Below are positions 1 to 6,824 of a DNA stretch of 12,483 nucleotides, piece after piece. The translations under genes and the position numbers were made by a program. The stretch lies in assembly GCA_964512045.1 (NCBI GenBank), contig CAZEJK010000147.1, positions 1 to 12,483 on the forward strand, read 5' to 3'. Positions within the stretch are counted from its first letter, which is position 1; the number at the start of each line of letters is the position of its first letter. This DNA comes from CAZEJK01 sp964512045. Lineage in GTDB: Bacteria; Acidobacteriota; Thermoanaerobaculia; Thermoanaerobaculales; Sulfomarinibacteraceae. The notes beneath the pieces were generated by a model, which worked only from the letters and a program-made list of their open reading frames with translations, was not told the origin of the DNA and did no database searches.

Positions 1-67
1 ATTAAAAACTTAGAACTCAACCCAGGCGCTTTGCTTCGAATTTTCGAAGATACGGAGTCTTGAGCCG

Positions 68-535
68 CTAAAACTCCACCTCTGCGAACACGTAGACCTT
101 CTCGGTGGCGACAAGGCTGTCGGCGAGCACCTTCTGCCGGTCGTCCTTCTCCTCGATGTCATTGTCACCGACACGGAACGGACGGAACTCCAGGCGCTCC
201 AGCAACCCGCCGTCGGCGTCCTCGAGCAGCACGGCCAACGTCACCTCGGCGTTGTTCTCCCGGGTGTTGTGGAAGCTCATGATGATATCGACCTTCTCCT
301 CGCGGCCCGGGCGCAGATCGTCCGGGTTTTTCGGCTGGATCCGGAGGGTTGACCATCGCAATCCGCTCAGATCGACATTGAGCTCGAGCACATCGCCAAC
401 CCGGTACTCGTACTCCCGCTGAAAGAGGTCCCCGACCTGCTCGAACTCCTGCTCCTGGGCATCCGCCCCACCGGGCGCCACGAGCATCACTGCGAGGACT
501 GAAACCGATACCAATGCGATGCGTTGCAGCCTCAT
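68..535 (-). CDS. Small secreted protein of unknown function (155 aa)
   Basis: I do not recognise this protein. Residues 1-26 look like a Sec signal peptide: Arg at 2 and 5, a hydrophobic core over about 6-20, and an Ala-Asp-Ala cleavage site before QEQEF. The mature part, about 129 residues, is acidic, has no Cys, and is rich in alternating hydrophobic residues, which suggests a beta-sheet periplasmic or exported domain. No catalytic motif or lipobox is visible, and no second membrane segment. The start at 535 directly precedes the signal peptide. Upstream is a run of eight G on the coding strand, a poor but possible ribosome-binding site. A TATACT -10 box lies about 47 bases upstream. Its neighbour csgG is 475 bases away on the same strand, so it is probably transcribed alone. 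The coding call rests on the signal peptide and on codon-like composition. Confidence 0.72.
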   Translation of the reverse strand: MRLQRIALVSVSVLAVMLVAPGGADAQEQEFEQVGDLFQREYEYRVGDVLELNVDLSGLRWSTLRIQPKNPDDLRPGREEKVDIIMSFHNTRENNAEVTLAVLLEDADGGLLERLEFRPFRVGDNDIEEKDDRQKVLADSLVATEKVYVFAEVEF

Positions 536-581
536 AACCCCCCCCGCTTCTTCTCATCGCGCAGTGCGTTCCTCATTACCG

Positions 582-587
582 AGTATA
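582..587 (-). promoter_or_regulatory. Possible -10 box (TATACT) of the 155-aa secreted protein gene
   Basis: The minus strand reads TATACT here, 47 bases upstream of the start at 535. The same hexamer is used in the tRNA and ssrA promoters of this window. The -35 region at an 18-base spacing (606-611, TCTTCA) matches TTGACA at only three positions, so the promoter is weak or needs an activator. Confidence 0.35.
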
Positions 588-924
588 CACGGTGTGAACG
601 CTGGTTGAAGACCGTACCTGGACAGCACACAGCTACCCAACGCGGCCGCGTAGCGGTCAGCGCCCAACGCGGCCGCGGGCCGCAACCAAAGTGATGCTCC
701 GATGACGACGGTCCCACGGCCGCGAAGCTGTAAGGTACTCGCGGTTGGGTACTCGCTCCCCCGCCCGCCCCATCAGCCTCGCAGAAGCGACAACGCTTCG
801 GAGCAACCTCGGAACCGGTCTCGGTCCCGATAGCCGGAACCCGGCCGTCCGGTCCCCGGCGGATACCTCGAGTCTTCGAAGATACGCCGGCGTTCAGTCG
901 CCAACACCTCAGCCCAGAACGCAC

Positions 925-953
925 CAACGGCAGCACCAATGGTGCTGCCGTTG
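925..953 (-). terminator. Perfect 13-bp inverted repeat downstream of csgG, possible terminator
   Basis: CAACGGCAGCACC (925-937) and GGTGCTGCCGTTG (941-953) pair without mismatch around a 3-base loop. The hairpin lies 57 bases past the csgG stop. Neither strand has a U-run after it, so it could end transcription inefficiently, protect the mRNA 3' end, or be a protein-binding palindrome. The arm ends CAACGGC and GCCGTTG recur in the hairpin at 2055-2072. Confidence 0.4.
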
Positions 954-1010
954 CAGCTCACAGCCGGTGGATCTCACGATCGCAGCGGCATCAACACGTC
1001 GTCGTGATGG

Positions 1011-1931
1011 TCAGGGCAGGGAGATCTCCATGCCCTTCTCGATCGCTGCCAGATCACCATCGACCACCGAGCAGACCGACAGCTTCTCACGCACCGAGTC
1101 GGCCCGAATCCGCGCCACCTGCGTCACGAACACATCGAGCAGCTCGCCCGTATCCGGATCGCGCAGCTCCTCTGCGGTGCCGACCACGAATGTCTGTCCC
1201 GAGGTGACGCCCTCGCGGCTGCCGCGGTTGATGTACACCTGACCCTCGCGAGCCATGATCACCGCCCCCCGCCAGGGAACGCTGTCGAGCTGACCGGTCA
1301 GCCAGTCCACCGCATCCGCGACCGCAGCCTCCACCGCCTTGCCGACGTTGTCCTTCTTGAACGCGTTGAAGTCACCGCCCCAGCCGTTGCCGGAGTAGCC
1401 GAGAGCGCCGCCACGGCGCTTCGCCTCACCGACCACGCTGGTGGAGGCCACGACCTGACCGGTGGTGGAGTCGAGAAGGTAGATCGTGGCGTTGACCTCC
1501 GCCTTGCCGCCGCTGCCGCCGACGCGCACGCGACCGATCGACAGACCGCCACCACCACCGGAGGTGTCGTGCTGGACATGGGTAATCGCGCCCTTCACCA
1601 GCAGCTGCGCCGGCGTCATCTGACCCGTGGCCGGCGCCTTCGCACCTCCAGCGGTCCGGCCGGACGCCGCGAAGTCCTGCTCCTCCAGAGCCGCCTGGCG
1701 CATGTCGCTCTCACCGAGCACGATGAAGCGGCCGGTCTGGTTCAACAGATCGGTCATGATCGTTCCCCAGGCATTCCCGATATCCCACTGCCCGTGCCAC
1801 CCGGCCTCGTTCTCGAACTCGGTGACGGTGACCGTATAGCGGAGCCCGCCGGTCTCCTGAGCAACTGCCGGCAGCGCTGCCATCATCATGCCGACCACAA
1901 CCGCGGATAGAAGCATCGAACGCATTCGCAT
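1011..1931 (-). CDS. CsgG/HfaB-family secreted protein (306 aa)
   Basis: The protein belongs to the CsgG family, whose founding member is the outer-membrane pore for curli export. Many relatives outside curli operons have unknown roles in the cell envelope. Residues 1-24 are a signal peptide ending in Ala-Val-Ala before QE. Residues 31-215 match the CsgG fold: VTVTEFEN, a GTIMTDLLNQTGRFIVLGE stretch, a Gly-rich segment at 125-143, then YLLDSTTGQVVAS. Residues 221-280 (VIMAREGQVYINRGSREGVTSG, DPDTGELLD) resemble the small beta domain found at the C terminus of FlgT-like proteins. Unlike E. coli CsgG there is no lipobox Cys at the cleavage site, so it is probably not a lipoprotein. No csgA, csgB, csgE or csgF homologue is in the window. 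The start at 1931 has AGGAG 8 bases upstream and follows a consensus promoter. The family call is strong and the function is open. Confidence 0.85.
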   Translation of the reverse strand: MRMRSMLLSAVVVGMMMAALPAVAQETGGLRYTVTVTEFENEAGWHGQWDIGNAWGTIMTDLLNQTGRFIVLGESDMRQAALEEQDFAASGRTAGGAKAPATGQMTPAQLLVKGAITHVQHDTSGGGGGLSIGRVRVGGSGGKAEVNATIYLLDSTTGQVVASTSVVGEAKRRGGALGYSGNGWGGDFNAFKKDNVGKAVEAAVADAVDWLTGQLDSVPWRGAVIMAREGQVYINRGSREGVTSGQTFVVGTAEELRDPDTGELLDVFVTQVARIRADSVREKLSVCSVVDGDLAAIEKGMEISLP

Positions 1932-1992
1932 CGCCCTTTCTCCTCTCGTCTACCAGTGTCTTCGCGCGTTCAGAGTCTCCGGAACCAGTCGG

Positions 1993-2022
1993 AGTGTACC
2001 GATCCTCTCAACTCAGTGTCAA
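1993..2022 (-). promoter_or_regulatory. Sigma-70-type promoter of the csgG-family gene
   Basis: On the minus strand TTGACA (2017-2022) is followed after 18 bases by TACACT (1993-1998). Transcription would start near 1986 and give a leader of about 55 bases before the ATG at 1931. The architecture equals that of the tRNA promoter at 10698-10727. Confidence 0.65.
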
Positions 2023-2054
2023 AAGATCCCGTCCGCCACACGCCATGGCCGAGT

Positions 2055-2072
2055 CAACGGCACGCGCCGTTG
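2055..2072 (-). terminator. Hairpin downstream of the CBS gene, possible terminator
   Basis: CAACGGC (2055-2061) and GCCGTTG (2066-2072) form a perfect 7-bp stem with a 4-base loop. It lies 45 bases past the stop of the CBS-domain gene and before the csgG promoter. No U-run follows on the minus strand, so termination is uncertain. Confidence 0.35.
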
Positions 2073-2117
2073 CGGCAACGGCAAGGGGACAGGCCTCAGA
2101 TCCGCTCCAGCATCCTC

Positions 2118-2567
2118 CTAGCGGGGGTACTGGTCGGTGATGTAGCTCACCAGATGGTCGATCTGGACGCTCTGATCACGGATCATCCACCGGGTCAGAT
2201 CGCCCGCCGACACGAGACCGACCAGACGGTCGCCGTCCACCACCGGCAGGTGCCGGCATCGCTTCTCGGTCACCACGGCCATCGCCTCCTCGACGGACAT
2301 GTTCGGACGGACCACCACGAGCGAGCCGGTCATCACATCGCGCACCGGCACGGTGTGGGGATCCCGACCCGCATTGATCACCCGCTGGAGCACGTCGCGC
2401 TCGGTGAAGATGCCCGCAGGCCACTGCGCACCCTGCTCCATCACCAGCACGGCGCCGATGCGGTGCGCGTTCATGGTGTCGACGGCGTCCGCCACCGTGG
2501 CCTCCGGCGCAACCGAGTACACCTCGCCACCCTTCTGGTCGATCAGATTCTTGAGGATCTCTGTCAT
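2118..2567 (-). CDS. Twin CBS-domain protein (149 aa)
   Basis: This stand-alone protein is a pair of CBS domains, which usually form a Bateman module binding adenine nucleotides such as AMP, ATP or NADH and regulating a partner. CBS1 spans about residues 14-70 (VADAVDTMNAHRIGAVLV, then GIFTERDVLQRVI) and CBS2 about 77-135 (VRDVMTG, EEAMAVVTEKRCRHLPVVDG, LVGLVSAGDLTRWMI). The ligand-site pattern G-hydrophobic-hydrophobic-(S/T)-x-x-D/R-(D) appears in both. No other domain, signal peptide or membrane segment is present. I chose the start at 2567 because GGGAGG lies 5-6 bases upstream. The frame is open to 2756, but that extension reads through the maeB terminator hairpin and is not protein-like. 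The gene lies 252 bases downstream of maeB on the same strand. A link to malic enzyme regulation is only a guess. Confidence 0.85.
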   Translation of the reverse strand: MTEILKNLIDQKGGEVYSVAPEATVADAVDTMNAHRIGAVLVMEQGAQWPAGIFTERDVLQRVINAGRDPHTVPVRDVMTGSLVVVRPNMSVEEAMAVVTEKRCRHLPVVDGDRLVGLVSAGDLTRWMIRDQSVQIDHLVSYITDQYPR

Positions 2568-2711
2568 GTGTCCCTCCCAGGCTCGAGAACGGTGTCTCGA
2601 CGCCCGCTGCTTCATGAAAACAGCATCCCGACGCCCGGTGCCTCGGGCCGCCGCATCTGGTTGGCGATCGATACACCCGACGACGCTGAAACCGGCGCAG
2701 AGAGAAACACT

Positions 2712-2742
2712 GCTGCCCTCCCGATTGTTCCAGGAGGGCAGC
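2712..2742 (-). terminator. Intrinsic terminator after the malic enzyme gene
   Basis: GCTGCCCTCC (2712-2721) and GGAGGGCAGC (2733-2742) form a perfect 10-bp GC-rich stem with an 11-base loop. On the minus strand it is followed by AGTGTTTCTCT, a moderately U-rich tail. It lies 77 bases past the maeB stop and separates it from the CBS gene. Confidence 0.65.
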
Positions 2743-2819
2743 GGATCATAGCTCATGACGTAGCGACGCGGTCACAGGCCTGAGCGAGCGACCCCGGTGC
2801 TCGGCACGCCCGGTTCACC

Positions 2820-5102
2820 TCAGTCCTGAGTCCACCCCTCCGAGTGCATCTCCTGGGCCTTGATCACACACATCGCGGTCATGTTGACGATGTCGTTGAC
2901 CTCGACGCCCCGCTGGAGCACGTGCACGGGCGCACCGGCCCCGGACAGGATCGGTCCAATCGCCTCGACCTTCGCCAGGCGCCAGAGCACCTTGTAGGCA
3001 ATGTTCGCCGACCCGAGATCCGGGCACACCAGCACGTTGGCATCGCCGAGGATCTTGGAGAACGGGTAGTTCTCGGTGGCGATGGTCGACTCCAGTGCCA
3101 CGTCGGCCTGCATCTCGCCCTCGATGACCATGTTCGGCCACCGCTCCTTGGCGATCTCCACCGCCCGCTTGACCTTGGCCGTGCGCGGATCCGGGTTGGA
3201 GCCGAAGTTCGAGTACGAGAGCATGGCGATGCGCGGCGTCACCTCGAAGTAGTTCTTCGCCACCCGACCCGCGAGCCAGGCGATCTCGGCCAGCGTGTCC
3301 GCATCCGGATCCGGGTTGACGGTGGTGTCGGCAACGAAGATCTCTCGGTCCTCGAACAGCAGCAGGTACACACCCGCCACCTTGGAGACATCCGGGTGCG
3401 TCTTGTGGACCTGAAGCGCGGGTCGGATCGTCTCCGGGTAGTGCATCGTCAGACCGGCGATGAGCCCGTCCGCGTGGCCCTGGCGAACCATCATGTTGCC
3501 GAAGTACACCGGATCATGCATGCGCTTGTGCGCATCCTCGAGCGTCAGGCCCTTGCGCCACCGCATCTCGTGGAACGTCGTGGCGTACTCCTCATGGCGG
3601 CCGTCCCGCGGCGGATCGATCAGCTCGACGGCCTCCCGCGGGATCTCGTGCTCGATCAGCAGCTTCTCGATGACATCGGTCTCGCCGAGCAGCACCGGCT
3701 TGCAGATCCCTTCGTCGAGCAGGATCTTGGCCGCACGGATGATCTTGACCGCCTCGCCCTCCGGAAACACGATCCGTTTCGGATCCTGCTTGGCCTTGTC
3801 GATGACCGTATGCATGACCTGGCGCGTCCGTGACAGGCGGTTCTCGAGCTCGCGGACGTACTCGTCCTTGGAGGTGAACGGCTTGCGCGCCACCTTCGTG
3901 GCGATCGCGGCCTCGGCCACCGCCGGCGCCTCCCAGAGCAGCACCCGATAGTCGAACGGCTTTGGAATCAAATACTCGCGCCCGAACTTGAGCGGCTTGC
4001 CGCCGTATGCGCGGATCACCGAGTCCGGCACGTCCTGCTTCGCGAGATCTGCCAGAGCCTGCGCGGCGGCTCGCTTCATCTCCTCGTTGATCTGCGTGGC
4101 GCCGACATCCAGCGCTCCCCGGAAGATGAACGGGAAACCGAGCACGTTATTGACCTGGTTCGGGTAATCGGAGCGTCCGGTCGCCATGATCGCATCGTCG
4201 CGGACCTCGGCCACCTCCTCCGGTGTGATCTCCGGGTCCGGGTTGGCCATCGCGAAGATGATCGGGTCCTCCGCCATCGAGGCGACCATCTCCTTGGTCA
4301 CCATCCCCTTGACCGACACACCGGTGAAGACGTCGGCGCCCCGCATCGCGTCGGACAGGGTCCTCAGCTCGGTCTCGACAGCAAACCGCTCCTTGTACGG
4401 GTTCATCCCCTCGGTGCGGCCCTTGTAGATGACGCCCTTGGAGTCGCACATGAGAAGGTTCTCGGGACGCACACCGAGGGACAGGTAAAACCTCGCACAG
4501 GCGATCCCCGAGGCGCCAGCGCCGCAGAACACCACGCGCACCTGGTCGATCTTCTTACCCGCAATCTCCAACGCGTTGAGTAACGCCGCGCCGGAGATGA
4601 TCGCGGTGCCGTGCTGGTCGTCGTGAAACACCGGAATGTCGGTCGTGCGCTTCAGCGTCTCCTCGATCTCGAAGCACTCCGGCGCCTTGATGTCCTCCAG
4701 GTTGATGCCGCCCAGGGTCGGCGCGAGCATCTCGCAGAACCGGATGATCTCCTTAGGATCGCTGGATTCCACCTCGATGTCGAACACATCGATATCGGCA
4801 AACCGCTTGAAGAGAACGCCCTTGCCCTCCATGACCGGCTTGCCGGCGATGGCGCCGATGTTGCCGAGCCCTAAAACCGCGGTGCCGTTGGAGACCACCG
4901 CCACCAGGTTGCCCTTGTTGGTGTACTCATACGCCAGCTCCGGGTCGCGGGCGATCTCGAGGCAGGGCTCGGCGACCCCCGGCGTGTACGCCAGCGACAG
5001 GTCGCGCTGCGTCACGCACGGCTTGGTCGTCACCACCTCGGTCTTGCCGTGGCGTTTGCCCGTATGGTACGCGAGTGCTTCTTCTCGAGTGATCTTTTTC
5101 AT
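2820..5102 (-). CDS. maeB: NADP-dependent malic enzyme with phosphotransacetylase-like C-terminal domain (MaeB type)
   Basis: The enzyme decarboxylates L-malate oxidatively to pyruvate, making NADPH and CO2 in the cytoplasm. At 760 residues it matches the long bacterial MaeB form (about 759 in E. coli). The malic part is roughly 1-425: AYTPGVAEP with the catalytic Tyr39, Lys94 in EGKGVLFKR, metal ligands around EDIKAPE (136-142) and FHDDQHGTA (159-167), the Rossmann motif VFCGAGASGIA (191-201), AMANPDPEI (285-292) and QVNNVLGFPF (316-325). Residues from about 430 to 760 resemble phosphate acetyltransferase (KRIVFPEGE, GLIAGLTMHYPETIRPAL, VEGEMQAD-type segment, CPDLGSANIAYK). In MaeB enzymes this domain is regulatory, binding acetyl-CoA, and shows no transferase activity. 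The start at 5102 has GGAGGAGG 8 bases upstream. The open frame reaches 5207 but the extra residues are not conserved-looking. Whether NADP or NAD is preferred is taken from the family. Confidence 0.96.
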   Translation of the reverse strand: MKKITREEALAYHTGKRHGKTEVVTTKPCVTQRDLSLAYTPGVAEPCLEIARDPELAYEYTNKGNLVAVVSNGTAVLGLGNIGAIAGKPVMEGKGVLFKRFADIDVFDIEVESSDPKEIIRFCEMLAPTLGGINLEDIKAPECFEIEETLKRTTDIPVFHDDQHGTAIISGAALLNALEIAGKKIDQVRVVFCGAGASGIACARFYLSLGVRPENLLMCDSKGVIYKGRTEGMNPYKERFAVETELRTLSDAMRGADVFTGVSVKGMVTKEMVASMAEDPIIFAMANPDPEITPEEVAEVRDDAIMATGRSDYPNQVNNVLGFPFIFRGALDVGATQINEEMKRAAAQALADLAKQDVPDSVIRAYGGKPLKFGREYLIPKPFDYRVLLWEAPAVAEAAIATKVARKPFTSKDEYVRELENRLSRTRQVMHTVIDKAKQDPKRIVFPEGEAVKIIRAAKILLDEGICKPVLLGETDVIEKLLIEHEIPREAVELIDPPRDGRHEEYATTFHEMRWRKGLTLEDAHKRMHDPVYFGNMMVRQGHADGLIAGLTMHYPETIRPALQVHKTHPDVSKVAGVYLLLFEDREIFVADTTVNPDPDADTLAEIAWLAGRVAKNYFEVTPRIAMLSYSNFGSNPDPRTAKVKRAVEIAKERWPNMVIEGEMQADVALESTIATENYPFSKILGDANVLVCPDLGSANIAYKVLWRLAKVEAIGPILSGAGAPVHVLQRGVEVNDIVNMTAMCVIKAQEMHSEGWTQD

Positions 5103-5277
5103 CTGTGAGGCCTCCTCCGTGGCACGCGCGACGCCTCTGCGCCTGCAACCCGTCGACGGACTCGAGGGTCGGCCGTTCGCTCCGATCCTCGAACGATCCG
5201 CCCCCACAACCCACCGTGGAAAGCGGGGGCCGAGCGACGGGTGGTTTGCAAGCGAAGTCGCGGCATCGTCAAACCTT

Positions 5278-5300
5278 CGCCGGGGACCATACCCCTGGCG
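5278..5300 (-). terminator. Possible terminator after ddl
   Basis: On the minus strand CGCC-A-GGGG, a 6-base loop, and CCCC-GGCG form an 8-bp stem with one bulged base, beginning 11 bases past the ddl stop. The tail AAGGTTTGAC has only a short U-run. It would end ddl transcription before maeB, which starts about 175 bases further on. Confidence 0.38.
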
Positions 5301-5310
5301 TCAGCACCCG

Positions 5311-6345
5311 TCAACTCCGGCCGGAGCGCTCGAGCGCGAGATCCACCAACCGCCCGAGAAGGACAGGGTACGGCAGACCGCTGACCTGCCACAACCGCGG
5401 GTACATCGAGATCGAGGTGAAACCGGGGATCGTGTTGACCTCGTTGACCAGCAGCGCGCCAGTCTCGGCTTCGAGGAACAGGTCGACTCGCGCCATCCCC
5501 GAGCACTGCAGCACCGTGTACGTGCGCACCGCCATCTCGCGCGCACGCTCCGCGGTGGACGGGTCCAACGGCGCCGGCGCTCTCAGCTCGCACGCACTGT
5601 CGAGATACTTATCGGCGTAGTCGTAGAACTCGTGTCCGGGAACGATCTCTCCCGGCAATGAGGCCTCTGGCCGCACGTTCCCGAGCACCGCCACCTCCAG
5701 CTCGCGTCCGACGACACCACGCTCGACGATCGCCCGCGACCCGTGCCGCAACGCCTCGTCGAGCCCGGCGCGAAGCTCGCTCCTCGTCCGTGCCGCACTG
5801 ATACCCACCGACGATCCGAGGCGCGCCGGCTTGACGAAGATCCGCGAGCCCAGGGTCTCGCACTCGGTCGCAACCGCTTGCGGGTCATCCCTCCACTCGG
5901 CCGCAGTCACCTCGCGCCACGCTGCCGTCGGCAACCCGGCGTGCTCCACCATCCGCTTGCACACGACCTTGTCCATGCAGACCGCCGATGCCACCACGTC
6001 GCAGCCGACGTACGGAAGATCGAGCATCTCCAGCATCCCCTGCATCGCTCCGTCCTCGCCGTACGGCCCGTGCAGCACCGGAAACACCACGTCGATCGAG
6101 CCTTCGAGGAGCCGCGGGTCCACAGCCTGCACACCGGAGAACTGAACGACCTGATCGATCCGATCGCCGGAGCCTTCCAGAACCCTCGCAGCCTCGTCGG
6201 CTGCAGCCCATCGTCCTCTCCGATCGATCGCCATCGCAACCACCTCGAAGCGATCCCGATCCAGCGCCGCGGCCACCGACCGCGCCGATACCACGCTCAC
6301 CTCGTGCTCTCCAGATCGTCCGCCGAACACCAGCGCCAGCCGCAT
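5311..6345 (-). CDS. ddl: D-alanine--D-alanine ligase (344 aa)
   Basis: The enzyme joins two D-alanines with ATP, making the dipeptide that MurF adds to the peptidoglycan precursor. It is an ATP-grasp protein. Visible motifs are FGGRSGEHEVS (7-17, Glu15 binding the first D-Ala), LHGPYGEDGAMQG (91-103), IFVKPARLGSSVGIS (169-183, ATP and omega loop), EFYDYADKY (239-247), ARVDLF (285-290, Arg286 and Asp288) and LVNEVNTIPGFTS (299-311, Glu302 and Asn304 as Mg ligands). Lys246-Tyr247 is the pattern of D-Ala-D-Ala ligases; D-Ala-D-lactate ligases usually have Phe at the Tyr position, so intrinsic vancomycin resistance by this route is not indicated. GGGAGGTGGGCG precedes the ATG at 6345, a strong ribosome-binding site that confirms the start. 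It is divergent from ssrA and stands apart from murF/murC, with which ddl is often clustered. Confidence 0.97.
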   Translation of the reverse strand: MRLALVFGGRSGEHEVSVVSARSVAAALDRDRFEVVAMAIDRRGRWAAADEAARVLEGSGDRIDQVVQFSGVQAVDPRLLEGSIDVVFPVLHGPYGEDGAMQGMLEMLDLPYVGCDVVASAVCMDKVVCKRMVEHAGLPTAAWREVTAAEWRDDPQAVATECETLGSRIFVKPARLGSSVGISAARTRSELRAGLDEALRHGSRAIVERGVVGRELEVAVLGNVRPEASLPGEIVPGHEFYDYADKYLDSACELRAPAPLDPSTAERAREMAVRTYTVLQCSGMARVDLFLEAETGALLVNEVNTIPGFTSISMYPRLWQVSGLPYPVLLGRLVDLALERSGRS

Positions 6346-6370
6346 CGCCCACCTCCCTGTAACCGTTCGA

Positions 6371-6379
6371 TGGTATACT
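6371..6379 (+). promoter_or_regulatory. Extended -10 promoter of ssrA
   Basis: TGG followed by TATACT (6374-6379) forms an extended -10 element. It is about 20 bases ahead of the mature tmRNA 5' end, leaving a short 5' leader to be removed by RNase P. No good -35 box is found at 17-18 bases, where the sequence is the ddl ribosome-binding site on the other strand. The extended -10 may make up for that. Confidence 0.55.
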
Positions 6380-6398
6380 GCATAGTGTTGAATGTGAC

Positions 6399-6744
6399 GG
6401 GGGCGTTCCGGCTTCGACGGGGAACGATCTGGTCACCGGTAGCGTGCCGAGGTCCACCGCCTCGTTAATCAGGTGGAACTTGAAGAGCTGCGGACACTGA
6501 GTACGCACTGGCTGCGTAAGTAGCCCGTCGGGCTCGACGGTTTTGTCTGTCGACCTGAGTCCGGCGCTGTTAGGCAGACTGGGCCGCTGCGGAGCCCGGA
6601 CGCAGGGGTCGAGATCAACGGGCTGGTCTCGGAGGGCGTTGTCCGCTGACCACCTTCGAGACGAGAATCGATAGCGGGCTGTGCACGGAGAAGCCGGTGC
6701 TCGGAGTTCTTCGGACGTGGGTTCGATTCCCACCGCCTCCACCA
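6399..6744 (+). ncRNA. ssrA: Transfer-messenger RNA (tmRNA)
   Basis: tmRNA rescues stalled ribosomes by acting first as tRNA-Ala and then as a short message for a degradation tag. The 5' end GGGGGCG (6399-6405) pairs with CGCCTCC (6734-6740), with one G-U pair, then comes A6741 and an encoded CCA (6742-6744). The conserved GGCTTCGACGGGG follows the 5' acceptor strand, and a T arm GTGGG-TTCGATT-CCCAC lies at 6717-6733. The message reads GCG GAC ACT GAG TAC GCA CTG GCT GCG TAA at 6490-6519, giving the tag ADTEYALAA with the usual ALAA end. If the resume codon is the preceding GCT (6487), the tag is AADTEYALAA. The A at -4 fits either choice, and the AG at -4/-3 favours GCG. Length 346 is normal, and the gene is one-piece rather than permuted. 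Confidence 0.96.
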
Positions 6745-6758
6745 CCATCCATAGCAAC

Positions 6759-6775
6759 CGCCCGCACCACGGGCG
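6759..6775 (+). terminator. Short GC hairpin after ssrA, weak terminator candidate
   Basis: CGCCCG (6759-6764), a 5-base loop and CGGGCG (6770-6775) form a perfect 6-bp stem 14 bases after the tmRNA CCA end. There is no U-run, and the downstream amidase has no clear promoter of its own, so some read-through from ssrA is likely. Confidence 0.3.
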
Positions 6776-6824
6776 ATCGGTGGCCGCCCCAGACCATCTG
6801 TGGCGACTGCTCAGGAGCGCGCTG

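Larger units (their letters stand above)
536..1010. other. 475-base intergenic region with palindromes and a short direct repeat
   Basis: I see no credible gene here: the frames that stay open lack a ribosome-binding site and protein-like composition. The region holds the -10 box at 582-587, two copies of CCCAACGCGGCCGCG at 636-650 and 663-677 (27-base period, each containing the palindrome CGCGGCCGCG), the 10-base palindrome TCTTCGAAGA at 873-882, and a perfect 13-base inverted repeat at 925-953. Confidence 0.6.

Noticed and set aside
43..886. 12-base repeat TTCGAAGATACG at 43-54 and 875-886
   Set aside because: Two short copies could be chance, and no structure or shared position beyond lying after minus-strand genes supports a function.
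2844..3833. 329-codon plus-strand open frame opposite maeB
   Set aside because: It is a shadow of the malic enzyme gene, rich in His, Arg and Asp, with no ribosome-binding site.
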